64,000 nucleotides of DNA, taken from positions 1 through 64,000 of the forward strand of contig JAYRZB010000011.1 in the NCBI GenBank assembly GCA_041916675.1, read 5' to 3'. Below the pieces are notes generated by a model that did not search any database, was not told the origin of the DNA, and worked only from the letters and a program-made list of their open reading frames with translations. Made by a program: the position numbers and the translations under genes. The DNA is from JAYRZB01 sp041916675. Lineage in GTDB: Bacteria > Pseudomonadota > Alphaproteobacteria > Rhizobiales > Devosiaceae. Shown one piece after another: positions 24,295-32,832 of the stretch. Position 1 is the stretch's first letter. Each line of letters begins with the position of its first letter.

Positions 24295-24542
24295 AGATCC
24301 TCTATTTCGCCTGGCTGCGCGAACGCCTCAATCGCGGCGAGGAAACCGTTGCGCCTCCCGCTGGCGTCGCAACGGTTGGCGATCTCATCACCTGGCTCGC
24401 TACCCGCGATGAAGCCGCCGCCCTCGCCTTTGCCGACCGCAAGCTGATCCGCGCCGCGCTCGATTCCGAACTCGTTCCCCACGACACCCCGCTGGCCGGT
24501 GCCACCACACTGGCGCTTTTCCCGCCGATGACCGGTGGCTGA
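24291..24542 (+). CDS. moaD: Molybdopterin synthase small subunit MoaD
   Basis: 83 residues, ubiquitin-like sulfur carrier ending in the required Gly-Gly (FPPMTGG). The C-terminal glycine is adenylated and thiocarboxylated by MoeB-type enzymes, then donates sulfur in MoaE to convert cPMP to molybdopterin. MKILYFAWLRE at the N-terminus is typical. Coupled to pgsA upstream (ATGA) and to moaE one base downstream of its stop. Confidence 0.95.
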   Translation: MKILYFAWLRERLNRGEETVAPPAGVATVGDLITWLATRDEAAALAFADRKLIRAALDSELVPHDTPLAGATTLALFPPMTGG

Positions 24543-24543
24543 T

Positions 24544-24996
24544 ATGCGCGTGCGCCTGCAGACTGCACCGTTCGATCCGGGCGCAGAAACCAACGCCTTC
24601 CTTGCCGCCAGTGCCGGGGCCGGCGCGGCGGTCACGTTCACCGGCCTCGTCCGTTCCGAACCGGGCGACCCGGTTACCGCCCTCACGCTCGAATGCTACC
24701 CCGAGCTTGCGCATAAGCAGCTCACGCGCATGCTCGATGCCGCCACGGAACGCTTTGCCCTGCTCCATGCCGTCGTCATCCACCGCCATGGCCGCCTGCT
24801 GCCCGGCGAACCGATCGTTCAGGTCATGACGCTGGCGCCCCACCGCCGCGCGGCCTTCGAGGGCGCTGAGATGATCATGGATTTCCTGAAAACCGACGCC
24901 CCGTTCTGGAAGAAGGAAACCACCGCAACCGGCGAGCGCTGGGTCGAAGCCCGGCACATCGATAGTCAAGCCAAGGATCGCTGGATCAATGAGTAA
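24544..24996 (+). CDS. moaE: Molybdopterin synthase catalytic subunit MoaE
   Basis: 150 residues. Large subunit of molybdopterin synthase. TFTGLVRSEPGD, LTLECYPELAHKQL, HRHGRLLPGEPIVQV, HRRAAFEGAEMIMDFLKTDAPFWKKE cover the family including the active-site lysines of the final motif. The ATG at 24544 lies 1 nt after the MoaD stop; a GTG at 24535 is an alternative. The last 8 bp overlap the VOC gene. Confidence 0.95.
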   Translation: MRVRLQTAPFDPGAETNAFLAASAGAGAAVTFTGLVRSEPGDPVTALTLECYPELAHKQLTRMLDAATERFALLHAVVIHRHGRLLPGEPIVQVMTLAPHRRAAFEGAEMIMDFLKTDAPFWKKETTATGERWVEARHIDSQAKDRWINE

Positions 24997-25423
24997 CGCC
25001 ATCCCCTTTTCCCTCGTCGGGCTCGATCATGTGGTCTTCCTCGTCAACGACATGCCAAAGGCGCTGAAATTCTATTCCGATGTGCTCGGCTGCCAGCCCG
25101 GCTATTCCTATCCGGCGCTGGGCATGGAGCAGGTCTGGTGCGGCAACAGCCTGATCGTGCTCTGGGACACTACTCACCCCGGCGCCGCCAGCGCCGTGCC
25201 CCCGGTTGCCGGTGGCCGCAATGTCGATCACGTCTGCATCAACCTCTCGCCCGTCGATCAGGATGCGCTGGTGGCGCACCTGAATGCACATCAGGTCACA
25301 ATCGACCGCATTGCCTTTCACGGCGGCGCGCGCGGCATGGGCCATTCGGTTTATGTGTTCGATCCGTTCGGCAACAAGCTCGAACTCAAGGGCCCGCCGG
25401 TCTATCCCGATGGCCGTGCCTGA
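24989..25423 (+). CDS. VOC (glyoxalase/dioxygenase fold) family protein
   Basis: 144 residues with two beta-alpha-beta modules. LDHVVFLVNDMPKALKFYSDVLGC begins the first and VDHVCINLS and HSVYVFDPFGNKLELKGPP close the second. The His and Glu metal ligands expected in VOC enzymes are in these segments. The reaction cannot be assigned. It overlaps moaE by 8 bp and closes the pgsA-moaDE operon before a terminator. Confidence 0.85.
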   Translation: MSNAIPFSLVGLDHVVFLVNDMPKALKFYSDVLGCQPGYSYPALGMEQVWCGNSLIVLWDTTHPGAASAVPPVAGGRNVDHVCINLSPVDQDALVAHLNAHQVTIDRIAFHGGARGMGHSVYVFDPFGNKLELKGPPVYPDGRA

Positions 25424-25436
25424 GCCGCAAAAGCAA

Positions 25437-25466
25437 AAGGCCCCGCTGCATCGCAACGGGGCCCTT
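25437..25466. terminator. Terminator between the VOC gene and ilvE
   Basis: AAGGCCCCG and CGGGGCCCTT pair with one bulged base around a 10-nt loop. It lies between convergent stops, preceded by an A-run and followed by TT, so it may serve both strands. Confidence 0.65.
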
Positions 25467-25486
25467 CCAGTTTCAGTCTCTCAGGC

Positions 25487-26377
25487 TTATTCGGCAGCGG
25501 CGCGCTTGGGCTGCACTTCGGCAGAATAGGCATCGATCATCGTCCGGCAGGCCTTGCCGGGCTTGAAGGCATATTCGCCCACCAGCGACACCGGGGTCAC
25601 TTCCGCCGCCGTGCCGGTCAGGAAGCACTCTTCGAATTGGCTCAGTTCTTCAGGCTTGATGTGCCGTTCGACCACCTTGTAGCCATTGGCCTTGGCAAGC
25701 CCGATAATGGTCCGCCGCGTGATGCCATCGAGGAAGCAATCGGGCGTCGGGGTGTGGATTTCGTCGCCCTTGACGAAGAAGACGTTCGCCCCGGTCGCTT
25801 CGGCCACATAGCCGCGATAGTCGAGCATCAGCGCATCGGCAAAGCCGTTGGCCATCGCCGCATCCTTGGAAAGCGTGCAGATCATGTAAAGGCCGGCCGC
25901 CTTGGCCTTGCACGGAATGGTTTCCGGGCTCGGGCGCTTCCAGGCGCTCCACTGCAGGCGGATGCCCTTGAGCTTTTCTTCAACCGAAAAGTAGCTCGGC
26001 CACACCCAGGCGGCGATCGCCACATGCACCTTGTTGTTCCGGCCGGGAACACTCAACTCCTCCGAACCGCGCCAGGCGATGGGGCGCACATAGGCGTCCA
26101 CCAAATTGTTCGCCGCCAGCACCTGCCGGTTGGCTTCATCAAGCTCATCGGCGCTGTATGGAATGGTGAAATCGAGAATCTTGCCCGAAGCGATCAGCCG
26201 GTCGGTGTGCTCGCGCAGCTTGAACACTTCGCCGCCATAGGCGCGCTGGCCTTCAAACACGCTGCTGGCATAGTGCAGCCCGTGGGTCAGCACATGCAGC
26301 TTGGCGTCTTTCCAGGCCACCATTTCACCGTCAAACCAGATCCAGCCTTCGCGCTGGTCCATTGGCACGCCTGCCAT
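25487..26377 (-). CDS. ilvE: Branched-chain amino acid aminotransferase
   Basis: 296 residues, fold-type IV PLP enzyme for the last step of Leu, Ile and Val synthesis and the first of their breakdown. WIWFDGEMVAWKDAKLHVLTHGLHYASSVFEG is the family N-terminus. The PLP lysine lies in IPCKAKAAGLY, followed by EATGANVFFV and DGITRRTIIGLA. The ATG at 26377 has an AGAGG ribosome binding site; the longer frame adds residues that do not fit the family. Transcribed divergently from a MarR regulator with a palindrome in between, so regulation by it is plausible. Confidence 0.94.
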   Translation of the reverse strand: MAGVPMDQREGWIWFDGEMVAWKDAKLHVLTHGLHYASSVFEGQRAYGGEVFKLREHTDRLIASGKILDFTIPYSADELDEANRQVLAANNLVDAYVRPIAWRGSEELSVPGRNNKVHVAIAAWVWPSYFSVEEKLKGIRLQWSAWKRPSPETIPCKAKAAGLYMICTLSKDAAMANGFADALMLDYRGYVAEATGANVFFVKGDEIHTPTPDCFLDGITRRTIIGLAKANGYKVVERHIKPEELSQFEECFLTGTAAEVTPVSLVGEYAFKPGKACRTMIDAYSAEVQPKRAAAE

Positions 26378-26505
26378 ATTCCTCTCCCACTCGTCGCTTT
26401 CCGGCCTCGCGCGCCGGTTTGTGATACCAATCATGCCTTAGCCCTCAACCCTTGGCAAACCGGAACGGCTTTGGGATAAGACGGAAAGGCATTTCCGATG
26501 AGGCG

Positions 26506-26546
26506 AGAATGGCACCGGCCAAAATAAATGTCAACACTACTGACAT
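26506..26546 (-). promoter_or_regulatory. Candidate ilvE promoter with overlapping palindrome (MarR operator?)
   Basis: ATGTCA-N7-TGACAT (26528-26546) is a perfect inverted repeat in an unusually AT-rich patch. On the minus strand it contains TTGACA (26529-26534) with CATTCT 17 nt downstream, a fair sigma-70 promoter pointing to ilvE. It falls inside the annotated 5' end of the MarR gene, so either that start is too early or the operator overlaps coding sequence. Confidence 0.45.
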
Positions 26547-27027
26547 AAATTTGCAGCGCCCGGATGTTTCCCAAATGCCCCTCGACGTTATGGGCCTGTT
26601 TTTCTTCGCCTATCGCGATTTTGTCGGCGATGCAGATGCCTTGCTCGAACACCAGGAATTTGGCCGCGCGCATCATCGCGTGCTTTATTTCGTCAATCTC
26701 AGGCCCGGCATGCCGGTGGCCGATCTGCTCGATATCCTCAAGATCACCAAACAGTCGCTGGCCCGCGTGCTGCGCCAGTTGATCGATTCCGGCTATATCG
26801 AGCAGCGCACCGGCTCGTCCGACCGCCGCCAGCGCCTGCTCCACGCCACCGAAAAAGGCCGCCAGTTCTTCGAAACCCTGTCCGCCACCCAGACCAGCCG
26901 CATCGATGCAGCCATCTCAAGCCTGCCGCCTGGCTCGCGCCAGACCGTGCTCAAGTTTCTCGTCGCCATGGTGGATCCGGCCGATCGTTCGCTGCTCGAC
27001 CATCTCGGCCTGACTGGCGATCTCTAG
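26509..27027 (+). CDS. MarR family transcriptional regulator
   Basis: 172 residues from ATG 26509. A winged helix-turn-helix with GRAHHRVLYFVNLRPGMPVADLLDILKITKQSLARVLRQLIDSGYI and the wing SSDRRQRLLHATEKG. The first ~40 residues are poorly conserved-looking and overlie an AT-rich palindrome, so translation could instead start at ATG 26575 (MPLDVMGLFFFAYRDF). Divergent to ilvE; probably controls itself or ilvE. Ligand unknown. Confidence 0.85.
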   Translation: MAPAKINVNTTDINLQRPDVSQMPLDVMGLFFFAYRDFVGDADALLEHQEFGRAHHRVLYFVNLRPGMPVADLLDILKITKQSLARVLRQLIDSGYIEQRTGSSDRRQRLLHATEKGRQFFETLSATQTSRIDAAISSLPPGSRQTVLKFLVAMVDPADRSLLDHLGLTGDL

Positions 27028-27028
27028 C

Positions 27029-27370
27029 CTACATCAGCTTACGCCCATTGGGCACTGGCCGTTCGATGGCGGCCAGCACGATGGCCCCGTTCTCATCTTC
27101 AAAGCCCAGCGTCAGCACTTCCGATTTCAGCGGCCCGATCTGGCGCGGCGGAAAGTTCACCACCGCCATCACCTGCCGCCCCACCAGCTCTTCGGGCTTG
27201 TAGTGCACCGTAATCTGCGCCGAGGATTTCTTGATCCCGATTTCGGGGCCGAAATCGATGATCAGGATGATTGCCGGCTTGCGCGCTTCAGGAAACGGCC
27301 GCGCTTCGATCACCGTGCCGGTGCGGATATCGACCTTGAGAAACTCGTCAAAGTTGATCGTCTCACTCAC
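27029..27370 (-). CDS. csaA: tRNA-binding/secretion-chaperone-like protein CsaA
   Basis: 113 residues, a stand-alone OB-fold of the tRNA-binding (EMAP II-like) domain. It starts INFDEFLKVDIRTGTVIEA, continues DFGPEIGIKKSSAQI and ends with VNFPPRQIGPLKSEVLTLG. CsaA proteins are dimers reported to have chaperone and tRNA-binding activity. It overlaps the proC stop by 8 bp and is the last gene of a YbjN-proC-csaA operon. Confidence 0.92.
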   Translation of the reverse strand: MSETINFDEFLKVDIRTGTVIEARPFPEARKPAIILIIDFGPEIGIKKSSAQITVHYKPEELVGRQVMAVVNFPPRQIGPLKSEVLTLGFEDENGAIVLAAIERPVPNGRKLM

Positions 27371-28178
27371 GGCCCAGTTCCTCGCTGCGCAACCGCGCCG
27401 CTGTCACCGTCTTGTCCATCAGCTTGATCAGCCCTTCATCGCCCATCAGCACATCAAGCGCCGCCTGCGTCGTGCCCTTGGGCGACGTCACATTCTGCCG
27501 CAATACCGTGGCGCTCAGGGCTTCGGTTTCGAGCAAACCCGCGGCCCCGATCACCGTCGCGCGCGCCAGCTTCATCGCCTGCTCTTCGTTGAACCCCTGC
27601 CGTTTGGCCGCCTCGGCCAGCGCTTCCACCATGTGGAACACATAGGCCGGTCCCGATCCTGAAACCGCCGTCACAGCGTCTAGCCGCGCCTCGGCTTCGA
27701 ACCACAGCACTTCGCCCGCCGCCCGCATCAGCGCATCGGCCAGCGCCTTGTCCTCGTCCGAAACCTTCAGCGGCACGGCCCCGGTAATGCCTTTGCCGAT
27801 CTGGGCCGGTGTATTGGGCATGGTGCGGATCACCCGGTCCGTGCCCAGCCCCTTGGCGATCGCCGAGAGGTTGATCCCGGCGGCAATCGAAATCACCAGC
27901 GTGTGCATGCCCACCATGGGCCGCACTTCGCTCAGCACCCGCGTCATGATCTGCGGCTTGATCGCCAGCACCAGCACGTGGATCAGGATACCCGCCGGAC
28001 TGGCCAGCAACCGCACACCCTGCTCAGCGGCAAACGCCACCGTGCTCTCGGCAGGTGCCGGATCGACCAGCACCAGTTCATCCGGCGCCAGCCCAGCCTT
28101 GAGCCAGCCGCGCGCCAGCGCCATGCCCATTTTTCCCGCCCCGATCAGAACGACAGGGCCGATTCCCGAAAGGCTCAA
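27363..28178 (-). CDS. proC: Pyrroline-5-carboxylate reductase
   Basis: 271 residues. Last step of proline synthesis, NAD(P)H-dependent. Rossmann VVLIGAGKMGMALARGW, LAIKPQ, and the ProC signature in TAVSGSGPAYVFHMVEALAEAA with GTTQAALD near the end. The start is set at a TTG (28178) whose last bases form the stop of the upstream YbjN gene (TTGA); the frame continues upstream to 28310 but only with unrelated residues. Confidence 0.93.
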   Translation of the reverse strand: MSLSGIGPVVLIGAGKMGMALARGWLKAGLAPDELVLVDPAPAESTVAFAAEQGVRLLASPAGILIHVLVLAIKPQIMTRVLSEVRPMVGMHTLVISIAAGINLSAIAKGLGTDRVIRTMPNTPAQIGKGITGAVPLKVSDEDKALADALMRAAGEVLWFEAEARLDAVTAVSGSGPAYVFHMVEALAEAAKRQGFNEEQAMKLARATVIGAAGLLETEALSATVLRQNVTSPKGTTQAALDVLMGDEGLIKLMDKTVTAARLRSEELGRE

Positions 28179-28675
28179 GCTTCGCCTACCGTTTCGAACA
28201 TCACATTGCTCAGCGCCTCGGCAGCGCTTTTGCCCGCCCACACCACGAACTGGAAGGCCTGGTAGTATTGGTCGCACGCCTCGGTTGCCGAGCGCAGCAG
28301 CGCCTCGCATTGCTGCGGGGTCACGTCGGCACCGCCGGTCAGAAGGTGCGAATTGCGGAACAGCACCACGCCTTCGTGGTTCCAGATATCGAAGTGCCCG
28401 ATCCAGAGCTGCTCATTGACCAGCGCGATCAGCTGCTTGACCTCCTGACGGCGCGGCTCGGGCACCTTGAGGTCAAAGGCCGAGGCAATGTGCAGCGATT
28501 CCAGGTCGGCCATCCAATTGAAGGACACGTGATAGTCGCTCCACCCGCCGCGCACCGAAATCGAGATTTCGTCGGCATCCTGGCGTTCAAAGTTCCAGTC
28601 ATTGATCGCAGCAATGTGCTCGATGATGTCGACCGGGTGGACGTTGCGGTCCGGTTCGACGAGAAGAAGCGACAT
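28175..28675 (-). CDS. YbjN domain-containing protein
   Basis: 166 residues, starting MSLLLVEPDRNVHPVDIIEHIAA, a type III secretion chaperone-like YbjN fold (DYHVSFNWMADLESLHIASAFDLKVP, QLIALVNEQLWIGHFD). YbjN proteins affect motility and stress tolerance in enterobacteria; the mechanism is unclear. The ATG at 28675 follows AAGGTGGGA. First gene of an operon with proC and csaA. The 280 bp upstream to the next gene holds only its promoter as far as I can see. Confidence 0.87.
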   Translation of the reverse strand: MSLLLVEPDRNVHPVDIIEHIAAINDWNFERQDADEISISVRGGWSDYHVSFNWMADLESLHIASAFDLKVPEPRRQEVKQLIALVNEQLWIGHFDIWNHEGVVLFRNSHLLTGGADVTPQQCEALLRSATEACDQYYQAFQFVVWAGKSAAEALSNVMFETVGEA

Positions 28676-28958
28676 GAAATGGTCCCACCTTGGCAACGCG
28701 TGTTTAAGTCAGCCGGATCATCACCAGCCATGCGACGCAGGTACTCAACCGCTTGGGCCACACTCAGAGGGAGCCTACGAATCGTCCTGATGACAAACCC
28801 TACACCCGGGCGTTGATTCCGGGCATGCGAGCCGACGCACCGTACGGCTTTCTCCTGTGGATGATCGGGCTGACATTGTTAACAAGTCCTTAACAGGACA
28901 ATCCAAAACCACCGGTTTTCATGGGGTTTGGCGGCGCTTTGCGCAAAGTGATCAGCGC

Positions 28959-29681
28959 CTAGAACAGACCGTCCGGATTAGCCCAGCCGCTGCGCAGGGC
29001 GTCGTCCCAGTGGCCAAAGCCATTTTGCGCCGCCGCTCGCGCCGCTCCATCATGGTCATAGGGCACGCTCTTGAGCGCCACCGACCAGCCACCGCCACGC
29101 TTCTCGACGATGGCATAGCGGGCGTCGGGCGAGCCATGCACGGTCTGGACCCCCACCGCCCCCGGGTTCACGATCAGGCGCCCATCGCGCAGTTTCACCG
29201 AGCGCGCCATATGCGTGTGCCCGCACAACAGCAGCGGAAAATCGAAGCCCTCGGCCTGTCCAGCCACCCAGGCCTCGTCCGGCAGTTTGGTCTTGCGGTC
29301 GTTCCACCAGTTGTCGAGCCAGTTCGTCGTGTCGCTGCGCGGCGTGCCATGGCACAGGAAAACCTCGCCCTCGAACACCCGCGTCGCCGGAAGGGCCTCC
29401 ACCCATGCCCTGTGCGCCTCACCCAGCAGTTGCCCGGCAAAGGCATCGACCGGTGAGTCGTCCCAACCCGCCTCATCGAACAGCATGCGTTCGTGGTTGC
29501 CGCTGATCGGCACCTGATCGAGCCCCATCAGCATCGCGGCGGTCCCCAGCGGATCGACCGGTCCGCTCAGATGGTCGCCAAGGTTCAGGATCGCCTCGGC
29601 TCTTTCGCGCGCAATGTCCTCCAGCACCGCCTCAAGGGCGAAGCGGTTGGCATGCACATCCGAAATGACCGCGAGACGCAA
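28959..29681 (-). CDS. Metallophosphoesterase (YfcE/calcineurin-like)
   Basis: 240 residues. Metal-binding motifs in order: ISDVHAN (D-x-H), LNLGDHLSG (GD), SGNHERM (GNHE), CHGTP and CGHTHMA (GHTH), then VNPGAVG. This is the complete set for a di-metal phosphoesterase of the MJ0936/YfcE type. Physiological substrate not determined. It starts 3 bp after the ubiK-like stop and is cotranscribed with it. Confidence 0.9.
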   Translation of the reverse strand: MRLAVISDVHANRFALEAVLEDIARERAEAILNLGDHLSGPVDPLGTAAMLMGLDQVPISGNHERMLFDEAGWDDSPVDAFAGQLLGEAHRAWVEALPATRVFEGEVFLCHGTPRSDTTNWLDNWWNDRKTKLPDEAWVAGQAEGFDFPLLLCGHTHMARSVKLRDGRLIVNPGAVGVQTVHGSPDARYAIVEKRGGGWSVALKSVPYDHDGAARAAAQNGFGHWDDALRSGWANPDGLF

Positions 29682-29684
29682 AGC

Positions 29685-29936
29685 CTACTCGGCCTTTTTC
29701 TTCGGCTTCAGGCCCGCCAGTTCCTTGCGCAGCGCCGCGATTTCCTCGCCCTGGGCCTGCACCAGTTCGCGCAGCACGTCGAAGTCTTCGCGCTTGACCA
29801 GGTCCATGTCGGCCACAAACCGTTCGGCCTGCGATTTGACCACGGTTTCGACTTCGCGGCGCACGCCGTCAGCCACGCCGGCCGCTTCATTCATCAGGCG
29901 GCCAAGGTCGTCGAAAATTCTGCTCGATTGGGTCAT
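29685..29936 (-). CDS. ubiK: UbiK-like accessory factor (BMFP coiled coil)
   Basis: 83 residues. An amphipathic N-terminus (MTQSSRIFDDLGRLMNEAAGVA) is followed by a long coiled coil (EVETVVKSQAERF, VKREDFDVLRELVQAQGEEIAALRKELAGL), the UbiK/YqiC layout. UbiK assists the soluble ubiquinone biosynthesis complex and binds lipid. A Lys-rich end KPKKKAE closes it. ATG 29936 preferred over a start three codons earlier. Divergent from lgt. Confidence 0.88.
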   Translation of the reverse strand: MTQSSRIFDDLGRLMNEAAGVADGVRREVETVVKSQAERFVADMDLVKREDFDVLRELVQAQGEEIAALRKELAGLKPKKKAE

Positions 29937-30061
29937 GCTCAACACTCTATTGGTCCGGCTGCGTCTGCCACAGCCCTGACTTTATGTAGGGCCAAACACG
30001 CGGCTTGACCAGACCCGAACGGGCCTGCATGGTCCGCCCGAACCACAAATGGGAGCCCGCT

Positions 30062-30874
30062 TTGCCCTTTCCCGACATCGGCCAGGTCGCCTTTTCCATC
30101 GGCCCCATCGTCATCCGCTGGTATGCGCTGGCCTATCTCGGCGGCGTGCTGCTCGGCGCGCTCTATGGCATGACCGTGCTGGGCCGCAAGTCGCTGTGGG
30201 CCAACAACGCCCCACCCTTCAAGCCGGCCGAGATCTTCGATTTTGCCTTCTGGGCCGTGCTCGGCATCGTGCTCGGCGGGCGGGTCGGCTATGTGCTGTT
30301 TTACAACCTGCCCTACTTCTCCCAGCACCCGCTCGAAGCCCTCGCGCTTTGGGATGGCGGCATGTCCTTCCACGGCGGGCTCGTCGGCATCATGCTGGCG
30401 GTCCTGCTGTTCACCCGCTCCAGGGGCGGCAATCTGCTGTCCTCGCTCGATCTGCTTGGCGCGGTCGGCACCATCGGGCTGTTCCTCGGCCGGGTGGCCA
30501 ATTTCATCAATGCCGAACTCTACGGCGCCCCCACCAGCCTGCCCTGGGGCGTGATCTTCCCCACCGATCCCGATCAGGTACCGCGCCACCCGAGCCAACT
30601 CTACGAAGCCCTGCTCGAAGGCATTGTGCTGTTCATCGTCATCCGCCTCTTCACCCACGTGTTTTATGGCCTGCGCCGCCCCGGCTTTGTCGCCGGCATC
30701 TTCGGCATCGGCTATGCGCTGAGCCGCATCCTGGTTGAATTCGTGCGCCTGCCCGATGTGCAGGTGGGTTATCTCTATGGCGGCTGGCTCACCATGGGCC
30801 AGGTCCTCAGCCTGCCCATTCTCATCGCCGGCATTGGCCTCGTCATCTACGCCCAGAGGCGTCCCCGTGGCTGA
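30062..30874 (+). CDS. lgt: Prolipoprotein diacylglyceryl transferase
   Basis: 270 residues, seven membrane helices. Transfers diacylglycerol from phosphatidylglycerol to the lipobox cysteine of prolipoproteins. Family signature GRVANFINAELYG is intact, along with GGMSFHGGLVG and GGRVGYVLFYN; RHPSQLYEA and LVEFVRLPD follow. GGGAG at 30051-30055 sets a TTG start at 30062 (MPFPDIGQVAFSIGP), against longer in-frame starts. The next gene overlaps by 8 bp. Confidence 0.95.
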   Translation: MPFPDIGQVAFSIGPIVIRWYALAYLGGVLLGALYGMTVLGRKSLWANNAPPFKPAEIFDFAFWAVLGIVLGGRVGYVLFYNLPYFSQHPLEALALWDGGMSFHGGLVGIMLAVLLFTRSRGGNLLSSLDLLGAVGTIGLFLGRVANFINAELYGAPTSLPWGVIFPTDPDQVPRHPSQLYEALLEGIVLFIVIRLFTHVFYGLRRPGFVAGIFGIGYALSRILVEFVRLPDVQVGYLYGGWLTMGQVLSLPILIAGIGLVIYAQRRPRG

Positions 30875-31946
30875 ACCCGATCTTGGCCGCCTCATCGATC
30901 TGCAGATCACCGCCAATGGCCCCATGTCGGTGGCCAGCTTCATGGCGCTCTGCCTCACCCATCCGCGCCACGGTTATTACAAGAAGGCCGACCCGCTGGG
31001 CGCTGCCGGCGATTTCATCACCGCGCCGGAGATCAGCCAGATGTTCGGCGAACTGATCGGCTTCTGGCTGGTCAATCTCTGGCAGCAGATGCGCGAACCG
31101 CCCGCCATCACCGTACTCGAACTCGGCCCCGGCCGCGGCACACTGATGGATGATGCGCTCCGCGTCGCCAGCCGCGCCGAGGGCTTTGCCGATGCCCTGC
31201 ACCTGCAATTGTTTGAAACCAACCCCGCCCTGCGCGCCGAACAGCAAAAGCGCTTGGGCAAATACCACCCTTACTGGGCCGACGAGATCGATGCCGTCGG
31301 CGATGGCCCGGTGCTGATTGTGGCCAATGAATTCTTCGATGCCCTGCCGATCCGCCAGTTCGTGCGCGGCGCCACCGGCTGGCACGAGCGGCTGATCGGC
31401 CTGCGCGATGGCCAGCGCGCCTTCGGGCTTTCGCCCAATCCCATTCCCACCGATGCCCTGCCCGCCGCTGTGCAAGATGCGCCCGAAGGGGCCGTCTACG
31501 AGGCCAACCTTGCCGCCAGCGAAACCATGGCGCGCCTGTCCCGCCTCATCGCCCGCCAGGGCGGAGGCATCCTTGCCATCGATTATGGCTATGCTGCCAC
31601 GCAGACAGGGGAAACCCTCCAGGCTGTCTCCCGCCATGCCTTTGCCGATGTGCTCAATGCCCCCGGCACCGCCGACCTGTCGGCCCATGTCGATTTCGGC
31701 GCCCTGACCGAAGCCGCCACCGCTGCCGGCCTCACCGCCCATCCCGTTGTCTCGCAGGGCACCTTCCTGCGCCGTCTCGGCATTGTCGAGCGCGCCGATG
31801 CCCTGAGCCGCGCCAACCCCGCCCTCGCGCCGACCATCGAGGCCGCCCTCACCCGCCTCACCGCCCCCGATGAGATGGGCGAACTGTTCAAGGTTCTGGC
31901 CGTCACCAGTCCCGGCCTTGTCCCCATCGGTCTCGGCGCGCCATGA
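30867..31946 (+). CDS. MidA/NDUFAF7-like SAM-dependent methyltransferase
   Basis: 359 residues from a GTG at 30867 inside the lgt 3' end. PMSVASFMALCLTHPRHGYY, FITAPEISQMFGELIGFW, LELGPGRGTLM (AdoMet site), VANEFFDALPIRQF and ILAIDYGY are the landmarks of the MidA family. The mitochondrial homologue methylates an arginine of a complex I subunit during assembly; a similar respiratory role is inferred here. Middle gene of lgt-midA-pgeF; the next start overlaps its stop (ATGA). Confidence 0.92.
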   Translation: MAEPDLGRLIDLQITANGPMSVASFMALCLTHPRHGYYKKADPLGAAGDFITAPEISQMFGELIGFWLVNLWQQMREPPAITVLELGPGRGTLMDDALRVASRAEGFADALHLQLFETNPALRAEQQKRLGKYHPYWADEIDAVGDGPVLIVANEFFDALPIRQFVRGATGWHERLIGLRDGQRAFGLSPNPIPTDALPAAVQDAPEGAVYEANLAASETMARLSRLIARQGGGILAIDYGYAATQTGETLQAVSRHAFADVLNAPGTADLSAHVDFGALTEAATAAGLTAHPVVSQGTFLRRLGIVERADALSRANPALAPTIEAALTRLTAPDEMGELFKVLAVTSPGLVPIGLGAP

Positions 31947-32713
31947 TCATCCCCGTCCTCACCAGCGACGCCCTCTCCGGCGTTCCCCACGGCTTTCTCG
32001 GTCGGCAAGGCGGCATTTCGACCGGCGATTTTGCCAGCCTCAATGTGTCCGAAGCCGTTGGTGACGAGCCCGATATCGCCGCCGAAAACCGGCGCCTTGC
32101 CGCCGCCGCCCTCGGCTTCGCCCCCGATCGCCTGTCGGTCGCCCGCCAGGTGCATTCGGCCGATGTTATCACGCTCACCGAACCGATCCCCTACGCTGCC
32201 CGCCCAGAAGCCGACGGCCTTGTCACCAATGTCCCCGGCCTGCTGCTCGGCACCCTCACCGCCGATTGCGCTCCCATACTCTTCGCCGACATGGAAGCAA
32301 ACGTGATCGGTGCCGCCCATGCCGGCTGGAAGGGTGCGATCAATGGCGTTGCCGAAGCAACCGTGCGCGCCATGGAAGCCCTCGGGGCCCGTCGCAGCAG
32401 CATCGCCGCCGCTATCGGCCCCACCATCTCTGCCGCCAGCTACGAGGTCGGCCCAGAGTTTGCCGCCGATGTTCTGTCCCGCCATCTCGATGCAGCGCCC
32501 TTCATCACCAACCCGCCGGGCGGCCGCGAGCATTTCAATCTCCCCGGTTTCCTTCAAGGCCGCCTGCGCGCATTTGGGCTGGGCACAGTGCTTAATCTCG
32601 GGGTCTGCACCTATGCCGATCCGCAAGCCTGGTTCTCGCACCGCCGCGCCACTCATCAGGGCACGCGCACCGGTCGCCAGATCGCGCTGATCGGGCTTAA
32701 GCCTGTTTCCTAA
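31943..32713 (+). CDS. pgeF: Peptidoglycan editing factor PgeF (YfiH/laccase-domain family)
   Basis: 256 residues. HGFLGRQGGIS near the N-terminus, VARQVHSADVI, TADCAPILFAD, GAAHAGWKGAI and the late HRRATHQGTRTGRQIALIGL are the His/Cys signatures of the family, also called multicopper polyphenol oxidase. In E. coli YfiH removes wrongly incorporated amino acids from peptidoglycan precursors; purine nucleoside activity is also reported. The link with lgt suggests envelope maintenance. Confidence 0.92.
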   Translation: MIIPVLTSDALSGVPHGFLGRQGGISTGDFASLNVSEAVGDEPDIAAENRRLAAAALGFAPDRLSVARQVHSADVITLTEPIPYAARPEADGLVTNVPGLLLGTLTADCAPILFADMEANVIGAAHAGWKGAINGVAEATVRAMEALGARRSSIAAAIGPTISAASYEVGPEFAADVLSRHLDAAPFITNPPGGREHFNLPGFLQGRLRAFGLGTVLNLGVCTYADPQAWFSHRRATHQGTRTGRQIALIGLKPVS

Positions 32714-32832
32714 CCACTTAGACGTTTGGCGTGTTGCAAGTGCCAACCTGCCACGCTAACAGTGCCGCCCATCGTGGCGCGGGCTTTGGCGAGTCCGTCG
32801 CAATCGGCACACCGGCAAATTAGGATGGCGAG

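Noticed and set aside
32714..32832. Possible riboswitch or hairpin leader before prs
   Set aside because: GGCGTG and CACGC segments can pair but imperfectly, with no known purine or PRPP riboswitch core recognisable by eye.
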